Source of the DNA: Apoda limacodes | Lineage: Eukaryota > Arthropoda > Insecta > Lepidoptera > Limacodidae | Direction: 5' to 3' | Assembly (NCBI GenBank): GCA_946406115.1 | Contig: OX291540.1 | Coordinates: 4,398,563 to 4,462,562, forward strand | Length of the DNA stretch: 64,000 nucleotides | Made by a program: the position numbers and the translations under genes | Shown here: positions 1 through 10,736 of the stretch, one piece after another | How the letters are laid out: each line of letters begins with the position of its first letter | Position numbering within the stretch: the first letter of the stretch is position 1 | The notes under the pieces: model-generated | Told to the model about the DNA's origin: nothing | The model's database searches: none | What the model saw: only the letters and a program-made list of their open reading frames with translations

Positions 1-844
1 TAATAACAGGTAGGAAAGTTGTCTTTTGGGGTTCTGTAGTTAGCAAATGGGTGAAACTGACCACATATGACGAGAGGACTGTTTTTACTTTTGCTATGGT
101 ATATTGTACTCGTCGATTCTCCTGTTTTACGCCTGAGAAATTTCGTATGACGCAGACAAGATTAGGATCTCTTGAGCAACTTAAAAACTAAAAAGCATAT
201 AAGCAATAAGCAAACTAGATAGATTGAGTATCCGACAAGGGTAGGCAGCGTTTGGTAAGCTTCAGCAAGTCTTCTTGTTACCTATACCACAAATTCTGAA
301 CATCAAACTATTTGGCCTGGAACTTCCACTAACGTTGGCGACACGTGGTCACTTTCATGCGGGGCTAGTCTGCAAGTTTCAAAATCACACAGCTAGAAAT
401 GAAGCAAGCTTTGTTTGAGCTAGTTTGAAGTGTCTCTGAGGAATCGAATCTGTAATTAAGTTATTCGGTTGATTTACGCACAAGTATAAGTACCAAGTGG
501 CGTCAGTGGTAGTACCAAGTCAAAGGTCGGGTTTCATTATCTCAGTTTTCGGCCCATTTAGTTAATTGTAGTCTTAAACGAAGGCCTAGAGGCAACTGAA
601 GTTGGTTGTCTTAATTCTCAGTAATATTGGTGGATAGGTGCTGAATATGAGCCCTGGTTTACTCAGATTGGTTAAGCAGTAATGAATTTACATTATATTT
701 TGGCATCTCTTCCAAAACGTTTCAAAAGAAACAACCCAGAAAAGCTAGACAGATTTTTGGTTTTGCTTCTTCATTGAGTACAATTCACACCGGGGGATTT
801 TACACGTGAAAGGCTGAGCTGCAAAGACCCACGGGTCTGGCCGT
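1..844. other. Intergenic DNA, nothing recognised
   Basis: I find no open frame with a recognisable motif, no RNA gene and no repeat boundary. The stretch is AT-rich and has no long open frame on either strand. Confidence 0.5.
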
Positions 845-1790
845 CTAAATAAGGTCACGAATCCAGACATGATCAGAAAAAAATCACAAAATTGTATTGA
901 ACGATCGGCGCTTGAAATTGCGAGAGATAGCAGAGATGGTGGGCATTTCATCTGAATGCGTTTTTAATTTTAAAATTGGGAATGAAAAAGCTTTGCGTGC
1001 GATGGCTGCCGTGTTTGCTCACTGTTGACCAAAAGCAACGAGGGGATGAGTCATCGGAGGGTTTGGTGCTGGTCAACCGAGATCCTAACGAGTTTTTGCG
1101 GCGTTATGTTCCAGTAGATGAAACCTGGATACATCATTATACTTGGACTGAACAAACATTTATGTAATAAACAATTGTGTTTGTCTTGAGTCTGGGTGTA
1201 TTTATGTATGTATTTACAAAATAATAGTATTATATATGTATTTGTATCCGTTGTCTGGTATGCTGAACACAAGCTTTGCTTACCTTGGGCCCGGATGGCG
1301 CTGTGTGTAATGTCCAAAAATATTTATTAAAAACAAAAAGTACTGCGTAAGCTTGCTGCGAAAATTATGTGAATAAATCTGGAAGAACCTCATTTGGCCA
1401 AGAAAAAAGTTTTGTTTCACCATGACAACGAACCTCTACACACGACAATGGTTGCAGTCGCGAAACCCCTTAAATTACTGTTCGAATTGCTACCGCATTC
1501 ACCCTATTCTCCAGATCTGGCCACGTGCGACTTCCACTTATTCCCAAACCTGAAGAAATAGTTAGGTGGGCAGAGATTTTCATCAAATGATGAAGTCATT
1601 GTTGCCGTAGCTGAGTACTTTATCGGGTTGAAGAAAACATTTTATCAAAGTGGTGTAACGGCATTGGAGGAGCGCTAGACTAATTGCATCGAGGTAGAAG
1701 GAATTTTCATTAAGAAATAAATTTATTTTAAATAGATTTTTAAAGTTTTTTCTTTTCGTTACGGAAACTTATCAATCAGCCTTCGTATAT
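845..1790 (+). pseudogene. Broken mariner (Tc1/mariner) transposase
   Basis: This is a decayed mariner element. About 870-960 reads as the N-terminal helix-turn-helix, with the motif DRRLKLREIAEMVGIS. 976-1165 is an open frame with LLTVDQKQ and the first catalytic block VDETWIHHYT. After a break, 1331-1715 resumes with LLFHHDNEP-like and PHSPYSPDLATCDFHLF blocks, so all three acidic residues of the D..D34D triad can still be seen. About 165 bp of unrelated AT-rich sequence (1166-1330) replaces the middle of the gene. There is also a frameshift near 970 and stop codons at about 1560 and 1676. The gene cannot make a transposase. It lies just upstream of transporter gene 1. The family identification is firm; the element ends are approximate. 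Confidence 0.82.
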
Positions 1791-2511
1791 ATAGTTTGTT
1801 GTTTGTCTTTTGTCAACCTTTTTTCTGAGGAACGCATGAAATTGATAATAGTATTAAAAACTCAGTTCGTCGTTCCTATGGTGCTGTAAATAAATCAAGC
1901 TTGTAAGTCAGCTCATTTTAAAGATATGTCATTTTTTACCATACATTTTGAAGCTCGCATATAAATCAAAACCTATTAGATATTTTCTATTAGTTTCCTA
2001 GTATCATAAAATTTGGCAAGAAGTAAGGTATCATAATTTTTTGTTATATCACATATTAAAATGTTTGCGAGTACAAACTTACAATTATTATGGGAAAACA
2101 TCTTTTCAACTACGAAGTGATTTTTGTTCTTCAACGAAACCATTGGTGGCGCCAGACTCGCACTTGTCCTTTTGTATAATTAGTTAAGCCATTGCTCATC
2201 AATTTTCTACGTTATTCTTGTTCAGTAGGTAGTTGTTTATAGATAAGGAGCTTAACATCTTATACAGTAGTGTTGACTTAACATCTTTTACCTGTAACGT
2301 AATGTTTCACGTAAATCCTTAATATAACACGGAGTTCGAAGATAACAACTAAATACCCAAATAGTATGTGACTGCAACTTATATTGTAACTCGAAACTCC
2401 TTATTCATAAATTCACTTCAATGGTGAACGAGTCACAGAACTGGAATTTTATACAAGATAAAAAGTTTTTTTTTCTGAAATTAAGTTATAAGGGATCCAA
2501 AGATCAACGAA
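1791..2511. other. 5' flank of transporter gene 1
   Basis: This is AT-rich, non-coding DNA between the mariner remnant and the first coding exon of transporter gene 1. The promoter and any untranslated leader should lie here, but I see no convincing TATA box or initiator. Upstream ATGs such as the one near 2421 are not in frame with the gene. Confidence 0.45.
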
Positions 2512-2535
2512 ATGGTGGCGCCGTACTTGAAACAG
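2512..2535 (+). CDS. Tret1-like sugar transporter gene 1, exon 1 of 3
   Basis: This is a 24-nt coding exon encoding MVAPYLKQ, followed directly by a GTAATT donor. It was chosen because gene 2 has an equivalent 24-nt exon (MVAPVIKQ) in the same place and because it joins in phase 0 to exon 2, giving a run in which KQ is followed by TWVLSG. Short cytosolic N-termini ending in a basic residue plus Gln, just before the first membrane helix, are usual in insect Tret1-like proteins. The full gene is join(2512..2535, 6508..6643, 12629..13911). An exon this small would be missed by ORF scanning. RNA-seq reads spanning 2535/6508 would settle it. Confidence 0.75.
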
Positions 2536-2687
2536 GTAATTTTTAATTTTGTCACGTGGCATTGGGATGGCAAAAATCTGGCGCAGTGGTACTGATAAAC
2601 CAAAAAAGTGCCTAATTTTCACAAGAATATTGAGATACAGAAAGTATGCATAGGAAAATATTAACTTAAAACAAAATAGGGTGAACA

Positions 2688-3980
2688 ATGGTTAACTGGC
2701 ACTACTCGGTAACTGGCACATTAGACAGCAACGCCATATTTTATGTTGCGTAGGTCATCAACAAACATTCATAGACGTTTTAGTTCATTCTTGTGTTATT
2801 AGGTAGCTATTTTCCCGCACGATGCAAATTTATTCGCATTCTGGCGTTAAAGGTCACAATAGGAGCACGTCTGTTACGATATTCATTGTCCTACTCGCAT
2901 TGCACCAAGAAATTTTGCTTGGTACCAAGAAGCACAATCCAGTTCAAGTTGAAAAATCCTGACACAAAATTTAAGTCGGGCCCGGATCCTATTCTAACTG
3001 AAGATGAAGAGTTAGCTATAGAGAATTGGATTTTACAGTTAGGCAAACAGAGGTTTTCGAAAAAAAAGGACGATGTCAAGTCCTGTATATAAACAAACCT
3101 AAATGAGAATCCAAGATCAAACCCATTCAAGGGTAAAAGACCTGGAGATTGCTGGTTTAAAGCTTTTTAAAGCGACATCCGATCATTACCTCAAGGACAG
3201 CAGAAGAAGTAACAAATGCTAGTTCTTTTGTAGCAGAAGAAGATATCCGTAAGGGGTTTACTGAAATCTCGGAGTATTTTCGCGAACATGATTTGCTTCA
3301 AACCTTGGATAATCCAGCCCGCATTTATAATGCTGATGAAACTAGTTTTAATTAATGTCCTGAAACTGGTAAAGTGTTAGCAGAAAAGGGAGTGAAGAAT
3401 GTGTATGAGATTGAGAAGTCTTCCTCCAAAGAAAACATAACTGTTATGTTTGCATTCAGCGCTAGCGGCTGGACATTAGCTCCGCTTATTATTTATATAT
3501 ACCATACAAGAGGATCCCCGAAAAAGTTGCACGCAGTGACAAAGGGTGGATGTCTGCCCAAGTATTTTATGAATATATTGCCAATGTTTTTCACCCTTAA
3601 TTGGTTAAGGAAAATGTGGAATTTCCAATCATACTTTTTGTTGATGGTCACAAAACTCATCTGTCGCAAGAAGTCACCAAGCTATGTATGGAATTAGCAA
3701 TTCATTTAATAGCCCTGTACCCAAACGCTACCAAAATCCTACAACCAGCTGATGTTGCTGCTTTTAAGCCAATCAAGTGCGCTTAGCAAAAAGTCTTAAA
3801 AGCATGGTATGCAGACAATAATAACGAAGTTTCTTTGAACAAAGTAATTTTTGGTCCATTACTTGAAAAAGTGATTCATGACTGTGTTAGCAGAGAAACT
3901 TTAATAAACGGTTTCAGAGTAACAGGGTTACATCCTTGGAATGCTGATAACGTCGACTATTCGAAATATCTGTTTTAATT
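2688..3980 (+). pseudogene. Dead pogo/Tigger-like transposon (DDE_1 transposase)
   Basis: This lies in intron 1 of transporter gene 1. The left end carries two near-identical motifs, GGTTAACTGGCAC (2690) and GGTAACTGGCAC (2708), resembling subterminal transposase-binding repeats. The coding remnant starts near 2880 (VPRSTIQFKLKNP, then ILTEDEELAIENW), typical of the N-terminal region of pogo-like transposases. It continues into the DDE_1 core: NADETSFN (first Asp, about 3330), FVDGHKTHLS (second, about 3640) and ILQPADVAAFKP (third, about 3745). The C-terminal motif GFRVTGLHPWNADNVDY ends at about 3978. Frameshifts near 3090, 3350 and 3610 and stops at 3353 and 3784 inactivate it. The catalytic Asp triad survives, so decay may be fairly recent. 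The right terminal repeat was not found. Confidence 0.8.
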
Positions 3981-5195
3981 CCAAATTTTTATAAACCCCA
4001 CAAGTCAAGCAACTGTAAAAAAAAATTAAAATAAAAGAGGAGTTTGATTAGTTTGCGTATAAATATTTCTGTTCCCCTGAGGCCCTCAGCTATTTAACCT
4101 GGTCAAAGCCTGAGGCACATCATGAGTGGTACCGGTTGTTCAATTTTGATGCGTATTATTATTATGGTAAGAGCCAAAACATTCGTGGAAACATTCTAGT
4201 TCTTGAAACCTGACAACCTCACTGATGAAAACATTAATATACTGAATCATTTCATAAAATCAGTTAAAGAAACAGTAGAAACATCGACTTTGGATTGAAA
4301 CTTAGAACTACGCGGTGCCTGAATCAATTCGAAGGGGCGTAATGGTATACGTATATAATTTGTCACAGAAATGACATATATTGTATAAAATATGTGACAC
4401 ATAAATGACATATTTAAATTCAAAAAATCTATTACAACAAATAATTATCTTCTTACCTTTTTAAGCTTTTTTAACCAACCAATAAAATTTCAATACCTAA
4501 ACTTTGATAGTTGCCATCCGTCCGATAAAAAAAAAATCTATTCTATATACTTATCTTTATAAGAATTTGTAATAATGTATCCTCACTATAAGAATATAAA
4601 AGAATTATTATAATAGAAGAATTTTTTTGGCATTTTGCTAGGTGCTTGATCATTTGCGCGGTCACTCCTTCTCTACCGCATGCTCTGAGTTTCTGCCATT
4701 CTACGGCATTTTCTAAAATTAGAACATATACTGTTTGTTTGCTACTACGGACGTTAGGCCTGCTTCTTTTAGAGGTCTCCTTTCCAATACTACTGACCAG
4801 GTCTCTTTAGTCATTGTCTCGGCTCTGGGTCGCTCACGGCTGGAGCCCGCAGCTGCTTCTACAGCCTTAGAAACAGCAAATTTTCTAAGGCTGTATTTTC
4901 AAATTTATCCAGGATGCCTCCATAAACTACGAGTTTGCAAGAGGAAGCTCGTCTGAAACGGGTCTCCGGCTCGTGTTTTGCCGAATCATTAAACAAAAAC
5001 ATGTTCACAAAACATTCACTACACATTTGGGTTTTTTTGATGGAAACAATGTTTTTGCTTACCACGCTCGATAGAAAACATCTAAACATATACCTCCGCC
5101 AGGGTAGGGGGGCGGGGCACAATCAATAATTTCGTTCGTATTGTACTCTATGGCGTTAATTTTATTTACTAAATCTCAAGAAGCTTATTTATCTA
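3981..5195. other. Intron 1 DNA, no gene recognised
   Basis: This is AT-rich sequence with some GC-richer patches (about 4660-4960) that hold short overlapping open frames on both strands. None shows a motif I recognise. It may contain decayed transposon sequence. Confidence 0.4.
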
Positions 5196-5554
5196 TCTAT
5201 CTTCTATACATATAAAATGCTTTGTCCTGAATGACTGACGGATCAAGGCAAACCGCTGATCGTAGAGACCTGAAACTTGGAGGGTGTGTTCTTTGTATGA
5301 CGTAGGCATCCGATAAGAAAGGATTTTTCGAAAGGGTCAAGTGCGAGTCGGACTCGCGCAATAAGGGAAAACCGATTGTAATGAAATTTTGGTAATGTTG
5401 TCATGCACAAACCAGGAAATATTTCTGAGAAAGATAGAAATGGTCAAGTGCGAGTCGGACTCGCGCAATAATGAAATTTTGGTAAGTTGTTATGCACACG
5501 TCCGGGAAGGTTTCTGAATTTGCACCTTTTCACAATAGGTTGGTGCGGCAGTTG
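5196..5554 (+). repeat. Dispersed repeat with self-complementary GTGCGAGTCGGACTCGCGC motif
   Basis: The block begins with CTATC repeats and a text of the type 'gactgacggatcaaggcaaaccgctga', common in lepidopteran repeats. It carries two copies of TCAAGTGCGAGTCGGACTCGCG (5337 and 5444). The second is followed by a stretch about a gene-like AATGAAATTTTGGTAAGTTGTTATGCACACG, which recurs near 63895. The motif can fold into a short hairpin (GCGAGTC/GACTCGC). Confidence 0.55.
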
Positions 5555-6035
5555 TTTTTAAGCCAAGTGCGAGTTGAACTCGCGCACCGAGGGTTCCGTG
5601 CCTACCACCGTTTATGTAATCTACACAAAAAACGCGCTTACGATTTATGACGTATTTAAAAAAACTACTTTCTAGATCTCGTTCAAACCAATTTTCGGTG
5701 GACGTTTGCATGGTAATGTACATCATATATTTTTTTTTTAGTTTTATCATTTTCTTATTTTAGAAGTTATAGGGGGAGGGGGGGACGCACATATTAGAAA
5801 CCTCAATATCATTTTATACACGTTTGGATTTGATGAAAAAAAAAATTTTGAGTTTCAGTTCTAAGTATGGGGAACCCCAAAAATTTATTGTTTTTTTTTT
5901 TCTATTTCTGTGTGAAAATCTTAATGCGGTTCACAGAATACATTTACTTTCAAGTTTCAACAGTATCTTAAAGTTTCGAAAAAAAATGGCTGTGTTCCGT
6001 TTTTTGTTATTTGGCTACGGAACCCTAAAACGAAA
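5555..6035 (+). repeat. MITE-like repeat bounded by GGGTTCCGT / ACGGAACCC
   Basis: The left side (5561-5600) has CAAGTGCGAGTTGAACTCGCG followed by GAGGGTTCCGT. The right side (about 6012-6030) ends GGCTACGGAACCCTAAAA, which is the reverse complement of the left GGGTTCCGT. The interior is AT-rich with no coding capacity. The same pairing of a GTGCGAGT hairpin and GGGTTCCGT recurs near 37720. The exact ends and target-site duplication are not resolved. Confidence 0.5.
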
Positions 6036-6507
6036 CAACGTTCGCGGTTCAGCTAGTACATTATATAAGCTTCTTGACCAAATCTACTGTTTCTAAAACT
6101 GCAAACACGACTTCTACGTTTAAAGTCATTTTGACAGTAAATGTTTTTAAAAACATCAATATCAAAGCAGGAGACAACACTTGCATTTAACAACGTTTAA
6201 TGTTTCGGCTAGACACGAAGAGGAGAACCGGCTTTACACTGAACTAAATGAACTACGGTGTTGGTTACGAATACTATAATGGTAGACTCCTAGACAGTGA
6301 AACTTGCGGAGTTATAACGTTGGACCTTGGGTCATTCGATAATTCGGTATACAAACGGTTGCGCGATTGTTTTATTAAGTGCGATTTGGCCTTCTCACGT
6401 GTTTTTCTTTAAACTGTGCTGGTGGCAAATGCTGAGTAAGCTTATAACTAGCAAGAAAAAACATCGGATAAGTCCATTGACCATTGAAATTTATTGAAAT
6501 GTTTCAG
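6036..6507. other. Intron 1 DNA, nothing recognised
   Basis: This is non-coding sequence between the MITE-like repeat and exon 2. Apart from the exon 2 acceptor (ATGTTTCAG, ending at 6507), nothing recognisable is seen. Confidence 0.45.
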
Positions 6508-6643
6508 ACATGGGTGTTATCAGGCATTTTGATCCATGTGTTCGGACTGGGTTTGATGTTAAGCTACCCGACAAGCCTAATACCTGCTCTTCAGGTACCA
6601 GACTCACCTATCAAACTAGACCTTGAGACGATTTCATGGCTAG
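6508..6643 (+). CDS. Tret1-like sugar transporter gene 1, exon 2 of 3
   Basis: This 136-nt exon is bounded by a TTTCAG acceptor and a GTAAGC donor, and ends in phase 1. It encodes residues 9-53: TWVLSG..., the first membrane helix with its Gly-rich face (FGLGLMLSYPTSLIPAL), the external loop SPIKLDLETISWL, and the first base of the next codon. The pattern Trp, Gly-Leu-Gly, LIPAL, SPI, SWL is that of TM1 and the TM1-TM2 loop of insect facilitated trehalose/sugar transporters. The matching exon of gene 2 has the same length and phase and is about two-thirds identical in protein by eye. An ATG 24 nt upstream of the acceptor is not the start; the real N-terminus comes from exon 1. Confidence 0.85.
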
Positions 6644-7739
6644 GTAAGCAATTTCATTTTATATCTACAACATTTTTAATATACACCATCCGCTCGAACT
6701 GCCTAGCAATTTTCATTATGAGATCGTTATAATTATTATGAAGTTCATGAAGTATAAAAGATTAACTACTGATTTTCTTGCCGGCTCTTCTCGGTAGTGA
6801 TAATTTCATTGTTACATATATATATTGTTATAACTTATTATTTGTAAAGTTGTCTCGACTCTGGTTTGCGCCAGGTTAGGCAATACGATACATATTACGT
6901 TTGTGGGACGTTATACCATCGTATGTCACGGTTTTAACAATTTGTTACATCTCCGACCATCCCTCCGGGGATAAGTTTCATAATGATGTAGTATTGTACA
7001 TTTTTGTAAAGGTTTAATAGTATATTTTAATAATATTAAATATCTTATCATATTTCTCTGAAGGCATCTACTACCTTTGTAATTTGATTGTTTGCAATTC
7101 ACTTTAGTGTGCTTCTGCACTGCAGTATTTTGAGGGCTGAATTTTTATTTTTGATTTTTTAGTAGCGTAAATTTTACTCATTTCGACATAGATTTCCTTG
7201 TTGAAAAAGCTTGTTCCGTCGCACTGATCCTTTGTTATCGAAAATATAAATGCCACCGCGGAAATAGTTATCTATTTGTTCAAAAAGTGTGCAAAGTTGT
7301 TTCTTGTGAAGAGTGCCAACTTTAAATCCCGAGCTAGCGAAGTATAACATAGACCACTGAGCACAGAGAGGGATTTAAAGGCACGAGACCTAAAATAATT
7401 ATCTCTCGTGTAAAACATAAAACTTTTCACCTCTACCAGTGCGAAAAATAGGTCTTAGACAAGGAATACACTGAAGGCCAGATTACGCAATAATTTTATT
7501 TTTATTAAAAAAAAAATACAATATATAAGGTTAAAATAACGCGTTTTGTTTCGCGCCATTTCGCGACATATTTTTTAATATTATATTTTAAGAGAGGTAG
7601 GGCACTGCAAGTACTCGCTCGAATAAGCTGCCCGAACAAATAAAGCGGGGCATAGCGAGTACTTGCTCGAATGAGCGGCCCTAACTCGGTAAGTACCTCC
7701 ACCTTACAGAAAACCGCAGCCACAATAACACTAACATTG
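6644..7739. other. Intron 2 DNA with a small inverted repeat
   Basis: No gene is seen. A 12-bp perfect inverted repeat, CAAGTACTCGCT (7608-7619) and AGCGAGTACTTG (7654-7665), lies within two direct copies of an AGTACTYGCTCGAATRAGC motif. This may be the edge of the LINE-derived sequence that follows. Confidence 0.4.
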
Positions 7740-9480
7740 AGTAGTTTTTTGGATTAGAGCAAGGTTGCCAGAGCTCTCTTTGAGGATTCGCTGCGCGGAC
7801 AGCGGAGGACCGGCGCTGCTTGTTGCTGTCATTGCTCGGCGTAGACGCGGCGTGCTGGTTCGGCGGTCAGGGAGACCTGATGAAACGGCTGAACGCTGGC
7901 CGCCCGCAGGTTGAACGGGTTCCCGAACCCAGGGATCACTTAATCTCCCCCTGGGAGGCTGATCCGCCCGCCTGTGTTTTCGCCTTTACAGTTTCTGAAG
8001 TGGTAGTCGTGCCGGAGAAGGAGACCGGAGTGGACCCGGCTACTATAACAGAGGGGGATCAGGGGCCCTTCCGCCCGCCGTGCCAGCAACCGTATCATCC
8101 GTGTTGAGCTTCGGGAGTCTTAGTAGCGCACTTTTTTGTCTTCTAAACTGTCTGTATAGTGAATCCTCATCCTTAGTCTTAGTAACTTTATATAAAATGG
8201 CCAGAAATATAAAAAGGAAAAGAGTTTTTACAGCGGCTACTCCATCCACATACAATGTGGATTTTTGCAATATCAGGGGTATTCACGCAAATCTTAACGC
8301 AGTCCACCACCACCTCGAGACTGCGCAGCCGACCATTCTTTTTCTAACGTAGACGCAGATATCCTGCCCGGCCGACACATCATACCTTCACTATCCCGGC
8401 TATAAACTCGAGAACAATTTTTTGAGTCGTACCGGTGTATGTATGTTCGTCCGGGAGGATATTTGCTGTCGCCGACTTCATAGCCTTGAAGACAGGGACC
8501 TGTCGATGTTGTGGGTGCGCGTAGATCACGGCGGCCACACTCGTATCTTTGCGTGCCTATACAGGTCTCATAGCGGTGACACGGACGTCAATCGACTCTT
8601 CACGCACCTGAGTTTCACGACTGACAAAGTTATGGAGCAATATCCCACAGCAGAACTAGTTATTTTGGGAGACTTTAACGCCCACCATCGTGAGTGGCTC
8701 AGTTCTCGAACCAATAACTATGCAGTGATATCTGCTCATAAATTTGCTCTGACCTATGGATTCTCTCAGCTGGTACTTTCTCCAACGAGAATACCAGATA
8801 TAGAGGACCATACGAGCTCCTTACTGGACCTTCTGCTGACTACACGTCCGGGCGGATACTCCGTCTCAGTGGATGCGCCTCTTGGCTCCTCGAACTACTG
8901 TTTCGTTCGGACTCAAATGTCATGCACACAACCCGATCCTTCTGGGCCAACTAATTGGCGTCGTGTATGGCACTATAAGTCAGCAGAATTTTATGCATCG
9001 TACCCTTGGAGGCAGCTCTGCTTCAGCTCAGATGATCCTGACGTCTGCGCAGCCGCAGTCACTGAGACAATCCTCGCTGGTATGGAATGTTTCATTCACG
9101 ACCGTGGTTTAATAGGTCTTGCAGAGAAGCTAAAAATCTTAAGCAAACTGCGTATGAGGCTTGGACCACTGCTCGTAATAATAAGGATCCAAATATTTCT
9201 GAGTTAAACGCAAATTAAATGCTGCCTCGAGGTTCAGTAAAAAAGCAACTGCAAGGTGGGCGACTTGCGAGCTATCCTTCTGGGAGTCGTGCTTTCTGGT
9301 CGCTTGCTAAAGCTGCCGAGGGGAACTTCTGCCAGTTGTCGTTACCACCGACGTCGACTTGGCCCATAGTGCAAAAGAGAAAGCCGATCTACTGGGCAGT
9401 CTCTTTGCCTCCAACTCGAATATGAACGACGAAGGCGCTGTACAACCTACTTTACCTTACTGGTGCGGTAAGAACAAGCC
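7740..9480 (+). mobile_element. Jockey/CR1-like non-LTR retrotransposon fragment (endonuclease part)
   Basis: This GC-richer block lies in intron 2 of transporter gene 1. An open frame over 7820-8107 may be the end of ORF1 or leader sequence. From 8196 the frame reads as an exonuclease-endonuclease-phosphatase (EEP) endonuclease: VDFCNIRGIHANL, then after a stop at 8350 a long frame 8422-9207 with VILGDFNAHHREWL and HTSSLLDLLLTT. The usual SDH catalytic end motif reads SNY (about 8896), so the active-site His is lost. About 9219-9450 holds the start of the linker to reverse transcriptase (SAKEKADLLGSLFAS), after which the element stops. A minus-strand LINE at 56-57.3 kb carries the same SAKEKAD segment and the following RT, so both belong to one family. 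Confidence 0.82.
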
Positions 9481-10736
9481 GGGAGAAACCTTGCCATTTC
9501 TTTCAATTTAACTTGTGTGTGAGTATGTTACACATGTACACAATACACATGTGTGAGTGAGATTGTTGCACTCTCAAAGAGTTGGACCGCAGAAGAGAAC
9601 ATTTAAAGGTAATAATTACATAGTCTCATTTTCATCTTGGTTCGTCATAATGATAGTAGGTAGAAATATACTGATTAGAATTATCTATCTGTATTTTTAT
9701 TCTTTCGCCTGGTATTTTGGGGTCAACGTTCATAGTAATATTATGAATGTATAATGTAATGTTAGTAATATTATTCATAATTATGAATGAAATCAGCTAT
9801 TTCAGGGCTGTCGCTCTACCGTTTTAGGTACAAAAGGAAATTTGCTGATTGTTGGGAAACCTGAACATTTTCCGACTTCAGGATATTTTTCGAACATCTA
9901 CAAACAAACCCCGATCTACCACTTTCAGCTGTATACACCATTTCCCTAACATGTTGTATAGGTAGATAAGTAGTGAGATGTTAAATATACTACGTCAATA
10001 AAGTAAATAAACAAACATTATTTTTGTGATGGGTAAAAAATGATAAACTTGCGTCAGGCTGATCGAAAATTCGTTACCATATAAATTCACAAGACCACAG
10101 ATTATATAATACTATACTAGTAAAGACGGAAACCATAATGCCACGTCTATTATAATTTTGAAGTGAAAATGTCTAGCGCCGTTGTGCACTTTTTTGTGAT
10201 GGGTAAAAAATGTTAAACTCTATAGGAAGAATAAAAAGAAAGAGGAAATTGGGTTGATGAAAAGATGAAAGTGCGGGTTACACATGTTTAAATGTTATAT
10301 CCAGGTTGTATGTTTTCACTTCTGCCGGCACTCCCGGAGTGCAACCCGTTTTTTTTTTAATATTACACTAACGTAGCAAACAAGCTACTGATGGGCCTGA
10401 TCGTAAATGGTCACCGCAGTCTTTGATCAACCAAGTAACTATCGAGTTTTTGCAGGATTTTTCTTTTTTCTTGTAGACCGATTTACAAAAAAAAAATATT
10501 TATAATAATGTAACCTAATTTACATAAAAATGAATTTGATGTTAACCTTGTCATTGACTCACCGTAATTATTATAGTAAAAAAATGTACCAAATACCTAT
10601 AAATTTTACTATTCGGAATAGTATGAATTTCACAAACAACTCTTAGTGACTTATAAAGTACAGTAAATCAATCTTACAAATACACAAACTTCAAATAATT
10701 CATTCTTGTATATAAATAAAGTATATATTAAAACTC
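9481..10736. other. Intron 2 DNA with a direct repeat and a repeat fragment
   Basis: A 22-bp direct repeat containing GTGATGGGTAAAAAATG lies at 10021-10042 and 10191-10212. Around 10362-10440 is a decayed copy of the dispersed repeat recognised by GCAAACAAG, GATGG and GGTCACCG, seen in better form at 23935, 50565 and 51355. No gene is seen. Confidence 0.45.

Noticed and set aside
2140..2160. CATTGGTGGCGCCAGAC, close to the first exon text of transporter gene 1
   Set aside because: No ATG, no in-frame continuation to a GT donor, and a proper exon with a conserved donor exists at 2512.
6484..6732. ATG-started 82-codon frame over exon 2 of gene 1
   Set aside because: The first 8 codons are intronic (acceptor at 6507) and the end reads through the donor at 6644; the gene 2 comparison supports the spliced model.
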